From contig JAAZMQ010000321.1 of the NCBI GenBank assembly GCA_012798745.1, positions 1 through 20,219 of the forward strand: DNA of 20,219 nt, given 5' to 3'. The notes beneath the pieces are model-generated. The model ran no database searches and had not been told where the DNA came from. It saw only the letters and a list, made by a program, of their open reading frames with translations. A program made the position numbers and the translations under genes. Below are positions 1 through 7,499 of the stretch, one piece after another. The DNA comes from Bacteroidales bacterium. Its GTDB lineage: Bacteria; Bacteroidota; Bacteroidia; Bacteroidales; Dysgonomonadaceae. Each line of letters starts with the position of its first letter. Within the stretch, counting starts at the first letter, position 1.

Positions 1-324
1 ATACCATTCGTTTTCTCCTTCTTTAAGAAGGTAAATACTTGCCACTTGATCTTGGGCAAAATCGAAAAGCAACTTAGAAAAAAAATCACCTAGATAAAAT
101 ACCCCGTACAATACCACCGCCGAACCAACGCCAATAAGGATATCTTTCATGGAGAAAGAAAATTGATTTTTAAAATCTCTCCCCCAAAACGCACTCATCA
201 GTATCAGAGTAACTCCTGCACATGCCATTATAACCCAAAAATTGACATGATCTCTCGTCCATGGCGAAAACATCACGAACCAAAATGCGGCAGCTACAAT
301 GACAGCAAAAATTACTCTTTTCAT
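1..324 (-). CDS. Membrane protein, probable CPBP-family intramembrane protease (N-terminal 108 residues, cut by window edge)
   Basis: An open frame of 108 codons starts at the ATG complementary to 322-324 and runs off the left edge without a stop. The visible part begins MKRVIFAVIVAAAFWF and has three hydrophobic stretches, at about residues 3-20, 28-46 and 62-80, so it is an integral membrane protein. The phrases FSPWTRDHVNFW and SMKDILIGVGSAVVLYG resemble, from memory, the N-terminus of Bacteroidales CPBP-type (CAAX protease and bacteriocin-processing) membrane proteins. The diagnostic EExxxR and HxxxN motifs would lie beyond the edge, so the family is an inference. Its start overlaps the stop of the prenyltransferase gene by four bases (ATGA), which implies translational coupling in one operon with mutA and the prenyltransferase. 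Confidence 0.72.
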   Translation of the reverse strand, partial: MKRVIFAVIVAAAFWFVMFSPWTRDHVNFWVIMACAGVTLILMSAFWGRDFKNQFSFSMKDILIGVGSAVVLYGVFYLGDFFSKLLFDFAQDQVASIYLLKEGENEWY

Positions 325-1229
325 AATCCGGCGGCAACAAAGTTTGCTAGAGCAAACAACAAGCTGAATATTAAAACCAATTGAGCCGAGTTTGCATCCA
401 AATCTTTAATCAATTCAGGATTTTCGACCTCAGCTTTTCTTACTTGTTTTATGTTCTTCAGTTCAATAGGCAAAGAAAGAAAAACGATAAGAGCCAAGGG
501 ATGGATCATGCCGAAAACAACCATCAACACCACCCCAAGGTAAGCCCCAACAGCCAGAAGAAGGTATTGAACCTTTGCTCCCTTCATCCCCAAAGCCATG
601 GCATGCGTTCTGATATGGGCTTTACCGTCGTCACGAATATCTCGCATATTATTGGCGTGCAAAATATTAACCACTAAAAAGGCGATTGGAATATTGAGCA
701 AAACAACATTCCACATTAATCGATTGGTCATTACAAAAGCTGTACCCAAACCAATCAGGGGTCCGTAAACAATAAAAATTACCAGATCGCCCAAAGCAAC
801 AAACTTCAATTTATAATAAAAGAAAGTTGCTAAAACGCCTATAGCTCCAATCCAAAGCAAATCGACCCCGGTATGCACAAAAAGGTATAATCCCAACCCA
901 ATGCCGATAGTCAGCATCACGAACCCATAATTCAAGATGGCCTTGGGAGAAAAAATCTCATCCACCAGCATACGACTCGAACCAAAAGACTCTTTTCGAT
1001 CAACACCATACTTGAAATCGAAATAATCGCCAATTAGATTTCCGCTTGCCTGAAAAATGCAAGCACCAATGAATGCCAATATTCCATACCACCAATTAAT
1101 TTCAGCCGGTATCCTGTCTTTCAAAAAATAAATATAAGAAATGGTTACTAATGCCGGCATGGTGGAAGCAGGGAATGACCACGGTCGCGTAGCAATAATC
1201 CAATCCTTTATTTTTCTTTCTTTGTCCAT
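321..1229 (-). CDS. menA: UbiA-family prenyltransferase, probable 1,4-dihydroxy-2-naphthoate polyprenyltransferase (MenA)
   Basis: This 302-residue integral membrane protein belongs to the UbiA superfamily, which attaches a polyprenyl chain to an aromatic or polyol acceptor in the cytoplasmic membrane. The two Asp-rich motifs are visible: N64-x3-D68-x2-D71-x5-D77 (NLIGDYFDFKYGVD) and N193-N-M-R-D197-I-R-D200 (NNMRDIRDD). They coordinate Mg-diphosphate. About eight to nine hydrophobic segments fit the family. The N-terminal TRPWSFPAS and the NNMRDI phrase resemble MenA, so menaquinone synthesis is the most likely role. A geranylgeranylglyceryl-phosphate synthase-like or other UbiA specificity cannot be excluded by reading alone. 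The start lies 8 bp after the mutA stop and the stop overlaps the next ATG, so it is the middle gene of a mutA operon. Confidence 0.85.
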   Translation of the reverse strand: MDKERKIKDWIIATRPWSFPASTMPALVTISYIYFLKDRIPAEINWWYGILAFIGACIFQASGNLIGDYFDFKYGVDRKESFGSSRMLVDEIFSPKAILNYGFVMLTIGIGLGLYLFVHTGVDLLWIGAIGVLATFFYYKLKFVALGDLVIFIVYGPLIGLGTAFVMTNRLMWNVVLLNIPIAFLVVNILHANNMRDIRDDGKAHIRTHAMALGMKGAKVQYLLLAVGAYLGVVLMVVFGMIHPLALIVFLSLPIELKNIKQVRKAEVENPELIKDLDANSAQLVLIFSLLFALANFVAAGL

Positions 1230-1237
1230 CTTTTATT

Positions 1238-3133
1238 TTATGCTATCCCCAACAATGAATTGAACATTTTTAATGTTTCCAATACGTTGCTTCGGATGTG
1301 AATAAAATGCTCAATGCCTTTTTCTTTTAATTCGTCCATGCATTTAGGAGCACCGGCAACCACAAAAATTTCTTTTCCATCCTTCAACAAATCAAAAGCT
1401 TGAGGCGCAAGTGTTGCATATTCTTCATCACTTGAACAAAGAACAACGATATCGGCATTTTTCTCTCGAGCAGCTTCAACACCTTCTTCTAAGGTGTCAA
1501 AACCAAGATTGTCGATAATTTCATAACCTGCACAGGCAAAAAAATTACCCGAAAATTGTGAACGAGCAAGACGCATAGCCAAATTTCCGATAGTCAGCAT
1601 AAATACTTTCGGTCGTTTCCCACTTTTTTCTGTAGCTAAACGCAACCTGTTGAAAAATTCGGCAAGACGATTTGCATTCAATTTTTTAAGAGGTGTTTCT
1701 TCTTTGCCACCTAAGCACTCATTTGAGAAATTTTCCTGAAGTTTATCCGCCATCGTTTCATTAAAATTGGGGTATTGATTCGTTCCCACCAAGATTTCTT
1801 TTCTGTTGGAAAGAGCCTTAAAACGAGCTTCAGCCGACGCATTCACTGCATCCTGAACAGTACCTGCCCTCAATGCTTCATAAAAACCTTTTTCATTGAT
1901 TTCAAGAAAAAGTTTCCATGCCTGTTCTGCTAGAGCACCTGTAAGATTCTCAATATAGTAGGACCCGGCCGACGGATCGGTTATTTTATCGAAATGCGAT
2001 TCTTCTTTCAATAATAATTGCTGATTTAAAGCAATACGATGAGCAAATTCGGTGGGAAATTCAAAAGTTTCATCAAACGGATGTACTGTCAAAGAATCTA
2101 CCATACCAATAATGGCAGACATAGCCTCGGTTTGTGTACGCAGCATGTTTACATAAGGATCGTACAATGTTTGGTTAAACTTTGCGGTAACGGCATGAAT
2201 ATTCATCTTCGCTGCGCACCGACAAGTACCTTCTTCCGCTTTATTGGAACAATCATGCGTACAAGATGGCTGATATACATTTACAATTTCTGCCCATAAC
2301 CATCTGGCTGCACGAAATTTGGCAATTTCCATAAAATAATTGGAACTCACGCCAAGATCAAATTTTATTTTTTTTGCTGCAACCTCAGGCTCTATGCCCT
2401 TTTCGATAAGCTTATTCAACACCTCGTTCCCTTGAGAAAGGCTGAAACCGAGCTCCTGATAGAGATAAGCGCCGGCATCGGAAAACCGATTGCCACTAAC
2501 CAAAATTGCTCGATAGCGAGGGAGTGGGGTTGCCATCTTAACAATATCCACTATTTCATTCTCCCAATCCGGATTATCACGACCTTCTTGAAGCATGATA
2601 CGGAAAGGATCATATTCAATGGAACCGAAACATTCCATCGGATCCAAATTCAATTCCTGTATATAATCAACAACGATACGCGCCAATTCAATTTCATTGC
2701 CTCTGTTTGTTCTAAAATTCAATTCAATTTTATCGGGAGCGATATCGTGTAATAAAAGCGCAATATCTTCCGGAGTTATGTCCTTTTTTTGAATATGAAA
2801 TCCTAAAGAATTCACTCCTCTTTTCAGCAACGAAACAGCCTCTTGATTAGCGACGTAAAAATCATCTACCTCTATTTCTCGCCGAACATACCATACATTA
2901 TCCTTTTTTGTACCCCTTACATATGGAAATTGGCCCGGCAAATTGTCAGTCCATTTTAAATCCACAATATCCTCGGCACGGTAAAAAGGATTTACATTAA
3001 AACCTTCATTTGTTTTCCATACCATTTTCTTTTGAAAATCAACACCTTTGAGGTCGGTAATGATTTTCTTCATCCATTCTTCAGTAGAGACGGGTGGAAA
3101 ATCAGTAAAAAGTTTCTCTCTTTGTTTACTCAT
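1238..3133 (-). CDS. mutA: Methylmalonyl-CoA mutase small (non-catalytic) subunit
   Basis: At 631 residues it matches the MutA chain of heterodimeric adenosylcobalamin-dependent methylmalonyl-CoA mutase, which interconverts succinyl-CoA and methylmalonyl-CoA in the succinate-propionate pathway. The TIM-barrel part covers about 30-480, with typical phrases at 325-375 (YVNMLRTQTEAMSA, DSLTVHPFD, ALNQQLLLKEES) and DPSAGSYYIENLT at 386-398. The C-terminal flavodoxin-like domain (about 508-631) lacks the cobalamin-ligating DxHxxG motif; the equivalent stretch reads MLTIGNLAMR. This marks it as the small structural subunit rather than MutB. A cysteine cluster at C291, C295, C304 and C306 interrupts the barrel. 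mutB would normally follow but is replaced here by a prenyltransferase gene. A Bacteroidota -7 element (3226-3233) lies 93 bp upstream. Confidence 0.96.
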   Translation of the reverse strand: MSKQREKLFTDFPPVSTEEWMKKIITDLKGVDFQKKMVWKTNEGFNVNPFYRAEDIVDLKWTDNLPGQFPYVRGTKKDNVWYVRREIEVDDFYVANQEAVSLLKRGVNSLGFHIQKKDITPEDIALLLHDIAPDKIELNFRTNRGNEIELARIVVDYIQELNLDPMECFGSIEYDPFRIMLQEGRDNPDWENEIVDIVKMATPLPRYRAILVSGNRFSDAGAYLYQELGFSLSQGNEVLNKLIEKGIEPEVAAKKIKFDLGVSSNYFMEIAKFRAARWLWAEIVNVYQPSCTHDCSNKAEEGTCRCAAKMNIHAVTAKFNQTLYDPYVNMLRTQTEAMSAIIGMVDSLTVHPFDETFEFPTEFAHRIALNQQLLLKEESHFDKITDPSAGSYYIENLTGALAEQAWKLFLEINEKGFYEALRAGTVQDAVNASAEARFKALSNRKEILVGTNQYPNFNETMADKLQENFSNECLGGKEETPLKKLNANRLAEFFNRLRLATEKSGKRPKVFMLTIGNLAMRLARSQFSGNFFACAGYEIIDNLGFDTLEEGVEAAREKNADIVVLCSSDEEYATLAPQAFDLLKDGKEIFVVAGAPKCMDELKEKGIEHFIHIRSNVLETLKMFNSLLGIA

Positions 3134-3225
3134 AATAATTTTGTCATTATTTATTATTTTGGGATTTTTGCAATCAATTAACGTAATTTTCCGGAACGTT
3201 TTTCTTTTAAGCTAATTGCTCGTTA

Positions 3226-3233
3226 CAAACCTA
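3226..3233 (-). promoter_or_regulatory. Predicted promoter -7 box of the mutA operon
   Basis: On the minus strand the sequence reads TAGGTTTG, a match to the Bacteroidota TAnnTTTG element. No good TTTG -33 element is found at the usual distance. Transcription would start near 3219 and leave an untranslated leader of about 85 bases. I see no cobalamin riboswitch or terminator hairpin in the 139-bp gap between the creatininase gene and mutA. Confidence 0.5.
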
Positions 3234-3272
3234 TCTTATTTTTCTCTGAAACACTAAAACTTTTTCTATTTA

Positions 3273-4049
3273 TCATTTTACCTTAAAATCTTTCAGCTCG
3301 ATGAGCAAGTCTGCAATTAAGGAAACAACTGCTTCGGTATACTTTTCACCTTTTTCAGCAGTAGACTTTTTGGGATTTCCAATACCGGTATCTTCCGTAA
3401 CTTCCGACCAATTACGGGGCATCCAACCTATCTTTTTATTCACCGATGCTATTTTCACAGGTGTTGTTCTTCCGCTGCCCGCATCCTCCATTTTTACCAG
3501 ATGAGGAAAATAATGAAGCATTACCGAAGTCTCTTGTTCTCCGGCATGTTCATCAAGGCTTTCTTCAAAAAAATCATCTTTCGGGACTATATCATACCAA
3601 TCAACCAGAACAATGCAAAAGTCCGGATAAGTTCGTGCCATATCGCGAATCAGGGCTTTAAACGAATTTCCACCATGTCCGTTAACAATAACCAGCTTAT
3701 GAAAATTTTGCAGATACAGGGAATCCACGATGTCCGATAAAACGGCTTTTTGTGTTTCAGTGCGAGTATGAATACAAAACGGTAGATTCCATTGTCCCGG
3801 ATTTTGCGAACCCAAATATATTGGTGGCAGAACCATACTGTTGACCCCTGCTTTTTCAAAAGCCGCATTTGCACTATCTAATGCTATCCCATAAGAAAGG
3901 TAACAATCAGTAAGATACGGTAAGTGGTAATTATGTGGTTCAATAGATCCCCACGGCAAAATAACTATATCGTAATCGTGTTTTCGCACCTCACCCCACG
4001 TAACTTGCAAAGCATCTAAAAAATTTTTAACCATTCCCCTATCCATCAT
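3273..4049 (-). CDS. Creatininase-family metal-dependent amidohydrolase
   Basis: This 258-residue protein carries the creatininase-family metal site: GSIEPHNYHLPYLTD at 34-48 (E37, H39, D48), NGHGGN at 123-128 (H125) and DEHAGEQETS at 166-175 (E171 or E173). Families with this fold hydrolyse cyclic amides or related C-N bonds, including creatininase, the FAPy deformylase and the peptidase MftE. The true substrate cannot be read from sequence, and creatinine itself is unlikely because no creatinase is nearby. It lies 81 bp downstream of carB on the same strand, so it may be cotranscribed with the carbamoyl-phosphate synthase genes. ATG codons at 4049 and 4046 are both possible starts. There is no signal peptide, so it should be cytoplasmic. 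Confidence 0.88.
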   Translation of the reverse strand: MMDRGMVKNFLDALQVTWGEVRKHDYDIVILPWGSIEPHNYHLPYLTDCYLSYGIALDSANAAFEKAGVNSMVLPPIYLGSQNPGQWNLPFCIHTRTETQKAVLSDIVDSLYLQNFHKLVIVNGHGGNSFKALIRDMARTYPDFCIVLVDWYDIVPKDDFFEESLDEHAGEQETSVMLHYFPHLVKMEDAGSGRTTPVKIASVNKKIGWMPRNWSEVTEDTGIGNPKKSTAEKGEKYTEAVVSLIADLLIELKDFKVK

Positions 4050-4130
4050 ATCTAGATTTATTATTATCGATTTTTTTGCCCGATCAAAAACCGGAAAGCG
4101 GATAAACTACACGAACAAAGAATTTAAAAC

Positions 4131-7100
4131 TTACACATATTCATCCCAACGTTTTATCTCAATATCATCAAGATCTATTTGACAAAAAGCATGAATAAAG
4201 GCACTCGCCAAACGAGTATTTGTAATAAGAGGCACATTAAAATCGATAGCAGCACGACGAATATAATAACCGTTTCTCAATTCCCTTGGTGTTAAGTTTT
4301 TAGGAATATTTACTATCAAATCAATCTCTCTGTTTTGAATGAGTTCAACTGCACTAGGGCTTTGATTGTCGCTCGGCCAATAAACCAAGGTTGCTGGAAT
4401 TCCATTTTCTTCGAGAAACTTTTGTGATCCTGCAGTTGCATATAAATTATATCCTTTTTCATAAAGTAATCTTGCCGAATCCAATAAATCGGCCTTCGAT
4501 TTGGCCGGTCCCGTAGAAAACAATACATTTTTCTTCGGAATCGTATATCCTACAGACAGCATTGCCGTAAGCAATGCTTTATAAAAATCATCACCAAGAC
4601 ATCCCACTTCCCCTGTAGAGGCCATATCCACCCCTAAAACGGGATCGGCTTTTTGTAGCCGCGAAAAAGAAAATTGCGAAGCTTTGATCCCAACATAATC
4701 CAAATCGAAAGCACTCTTGTTGGGTTTTTCCACTTTCAGCCCTAGCATTATTTTCGTTGCAAGTTCAATGAAATTAATCTTCAGAACTTTCGATACAAAA
4801 GGGAATGAGCGAGAAGCACGAAGATTACATTCGATAACCATGATATGGTTGTCTTTTGCTAAATATTGAATATTGAACGGCCCGGATATATTCAATGCCT
4901 TCGCAATTTGACGCGAAATCTTTTTAATTCTCCTGGCAGTTTCTACATACAGCCGTTGAGGGGGAAACTGAATGGTAGCATCTCCTGAGTGTACTCCTGC
5001 ATATTCAACGTGTTCAGAAATGGCATAAGTGATTATCTCCCCTTTATCAGCAACCGCATCGAACTCGATTTCTTTTGCATTCTGAACGAACGAACTCACC
5101 ACCACCGGATACTTTTTGGAAACGTCGGCCGCAAGCTGAAGAAAGTTTTCCAACTCTTCGTCATTGGAACATACGTTCATGGCAGCACCAGAAAGCACAT
5201 AAGAAGGACGAACCAACACCGGATATCCAACCTCTTCTACAAACTGATAAATATCTTCCAACGAAGTCAGTTCGCGCCAACGAGGTTGATCGATATGAAG
5301 TTCATCTAACATACTGGAAAATTTATGACGATTTTCGGCATTATCAATGCTTTTTGCCGGTGTACCCAAAATGTTCACCCCTACATTATCCAAACGTACA
5401 GCTAGATTATTAGGAATCTGTCCTCCAACAGAAATGATAACGCCATAAGGATTCTCAAGCTCAACAATATCCATTACCCGTTCAAAAGTAAGCTCATCGA
5501 AATAAAGACGATCGCATATATCGTAATCGGTAGAAACTGTTTCAGGATTATAATTAATCATCACTGAACGATAACCTTCTTTACGAACCGTATTCAGCGC
5601 ACTCACCGAACACCAATCGAATTCTACCGAAGAACCAATGCGATAAGCACCCGACCCCAGTACAATTACAGAACGGCGATCATCTACATATTCGATGTCG
5701 TGTTCCATACCATTGTATGTCAAGTACAAATAATTTGTTTGTGCAGGATATTCTGCCGCCAGTGTATCAATCTGCTTCACAACCGGTACAATACCCAGTT
5801 TTTTCCGGTAGCTTCGAATAATTCCTTGGCTCTCTTCATTCATTTTATCTTTCCAAATAGCACGCGCAATCTGAAAATCGGAAAAACCCTTCTGCTTTGC
5901 TAATTTCAATAATTCATCGAAACCGGAATTCTTGTCTTTTTGAAAATCAATCGACTCGGGGGTTAATTTTTCCAATTCCTCCGCTATTTCGATAATATGA
6001 CATAATTTATAAAGGAACCATTTATCGATTTTTGTCAGGTCGTGAATCTGATCTACGGCATAACCTTTACGAAAAGCCTTACTAATAACAAAAATACGTT
6101 GATCGGTAGGCTCATGAAGAGCTTTATCTATATCATCGATCTTCAGTTCTTTATTTTCAACAAAACCATGCATACCCAGCCCAATCATACGAAGTCCCTT
6201 TTGAATAGCTTCCTCAAAAGTGCGCCCAATTGCCATGATTTCGCCAACCGATTTCATGCTCGATCCAATCTCTTTGGAAACACCATTGAATTTGCTCAAA
6301 TCCCATCGTGGAATTTTTACTACAATATAATCTAAAGCAGGCTCAAAGAATGCACTGGTAGATTTTGTAACCGAATTTTTCAGATCAAAAAGTCCGTAAC
6401 CTAGACCCAGTTTTGTTGCCACAAAAGCCAACGGATATCCTGTTGCTTTAGAAGCTAAAGCCGATGAACGACTAAGACGGGCATTCACTTCTATTACCCG
6501 ATAATCTTCCGATTCGGGATCGAGTGCAAATTGCACATTGCATTCACCAATAATGCCAATATGACGGATAATACGAATGGCTAATTCACGCAATTTTTGA
6601 TATTCCGAATTAGTAAGTGTCTGGGATGGTGCCACAACAATACTTTCTCCTGTATGAATACCAAGAGGATCAAAATTTTCCATATTGCAAACCGTAATGC
6701 AATTATCGTATTTATCGCGCATCACCTCATATTCGATTTCTTTCCAACCTTTCAATGATTTTTCGATCAGCAATTGATTTGAATAGGAGAATGCTTTTCC
6801 TGCAAGCGCTTTCAATTCTTCATCGTTATTGCAAAAACCCGATCCTAATCCGCCGAGGGCATAAGCTGCACGTACAATAATCGGATATCCAAGAGTATGC
6901 GCGGCCTTTAAAGCATCATCAACTGTATTTACTGCTATGCTTTTAATGGTTTTTACCCCAATCTGATCCAATTTTTTCACAAACAAATCACGATCTTCTG
7001 TTTCCATAATAGCCTGTACAGGTGTTCCCAAAACCTTAACGTTATATCTATCAAGTACTCCACTTTCATACAAAGCAACTCCGCAATTCAAGGCTGTCTG

Positions 7101-7436
7101 ACCGCCAAAGGAAAGTAAAATACCGTCAGGCCGTTCACGAGCTATTACTTTTTCTACAAAATAAGGCGTGATAGGTAAGAAATAAATCTTGTCTGCAGAA
7201 CCTTCCGAAGTTTGTACCGTAGCAATATTAGGATTTATTAATATAGTTTCGATTCCTTCTTCGCGCAATGCTTTTAAGGCTTGAGAACCTGAATAATCAA
7301 ACTCCCCTGCTTCACCGATTTTCAAAGCGCCGGAACCTAAAAGAAGAACTCTGCAAATGCTTAAATCCCTTTTGGGAAGATTTGCAGACTCTAAAGCAAA
7401 TTCCTCATCGATAGAGTGATTGGTTGTATTTATCAT
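4131..7436 (-). CDS. carB: Carbamoyl-phosphate synthase large subunit, eukaryote-like type
   Basis: This 1101-residue enzyme makes carbamoyl phosphate from bicarbonate, ammonia and two ATP for pyrimidine and arginine synthesis. The halves are visible in order: N-terminal synthetase (about 28-420; GSGALKIGEAGEFDYSGSQA at 35-53, ATP-grasp with RAAYALGGLGSG at 189-200, EVNARLSRSSALASKATGYP at 316-335), an oligomerisation stretch (about 430-575), a second synthetase repeating the pattern (VLGSGAYRIGSSVEFDW, then RPSYVLSGAAM), and a C-terminal MGS-like regulatory domain from about 970. Length is slightly above the usual 1070-1080 because of about 25 extra N-terminal residues. Phrases such as NPNIATVQTSEG and YFLPITPYFVEKVI, and the C-terminal WPS and GYYIRRAAIDF, resemble vertebrate CPS1/CAD more than E. 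coli CarB. It follows carA after 63 bp. Confidence 0.97.
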   Translation of the reverse strand: MINTTNHSIDEEFALESANLPKRDLSICRVLLLGSGALKIGEAGEFDYSGSQALKALREEGIETILINPNIATVQTSEGSADKIYFLPITPYFVEKVIARERPDGILLSFGGQTALNCGVALYESGVLDRYNVKVLGTPVQAIMETEDRDLFVKKLDQIGVKTIKSIAVNTVDDALKAAHTLGYPIIVRAAYALGGLGSGFCNNDEELKALAGKAFSYSNQLLIEKSLKGWKEIEYEVMRDKYDNCITVCNMENFDPLGIHTGESIVVAPSQTLTNSEYQKLRELAIRIIRHIGIIGECNVQFALDPESEDYRVIEVNARLSRSSALASKATGYPLAFVATKLGLGYGLFDLKNSVTKSTSAFFEPALDYIVVKIPRWDLSKFNGVSKEIGSSMKSVGEIMAIGRTFEEAIQKGLRMIGLGMHGFVENKELKIDDIDKALHEPTDQRIFVISKAFRKGYAVDQIHDLTKIDKWFLYKLCHIIEIAEELEKLTPESIDFQKDKNSGFDELLKLAKQKGFSDFQIARAIWKDKMNEESQGIIRSYRKKLGIVPVVKQIDTLAAEYPAQTNYLYLTYNGMEHDIEYVDDRRSVIVLGSGAYRIGSSVEFDWCSVSALNTVRKEGYRSVMINYNPETVSTDYDICDRLYFDELTFERVMDIVELENPYGVIISVGGQIPNNLAVRLDNVGVNILGTPAKSIDNAENRHKFSSMLDELHIDQPRWRELTSLEDIYQFVEEVGYPVLVRPSYVLSGAAMNVCSNDEELENFLQLAADVSKKYPVVVSSFVQNAKEIEFDAVADKGEIITYAISEHVEYAGVHSGDATIQFPPQRLYVETARRIKKISRQIAKALNISGPFNIQYLAKDNHIMVIECNLRASRSFPFVSKVLKINFIELATKIMLGLKVEKPNKSAFDLDYVGIKASQFSFSRLQKADPVLGVDMASTGEVGCLGDDFYKALLTAMLSVGYTIPKKNVLFSTGPAKSKADLLDSARLLYEKGYNLYATAGSQKFLEENGIPATLVYWPSDNQSPSAVELIQNREIDLIVNIPKNLTPRELRNGYYIRRAAIDFNVPLITNTRLASAFIHAFCQIDLDDIEIKRWDEYV

Positions 7437-7499
7437 CTTTTATTTTTCCCTTTTCTTTGTGAGCTATTATTTAAAATCTTTTTAGTTTATATTGAAAAA

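Noticed and set aside
3134..3272. Cobalamin riboswitch before mutA
   Set aside because: No B12-box-like conserved core or fitting hairpins are visible in this 139-bp AT-rich gap.
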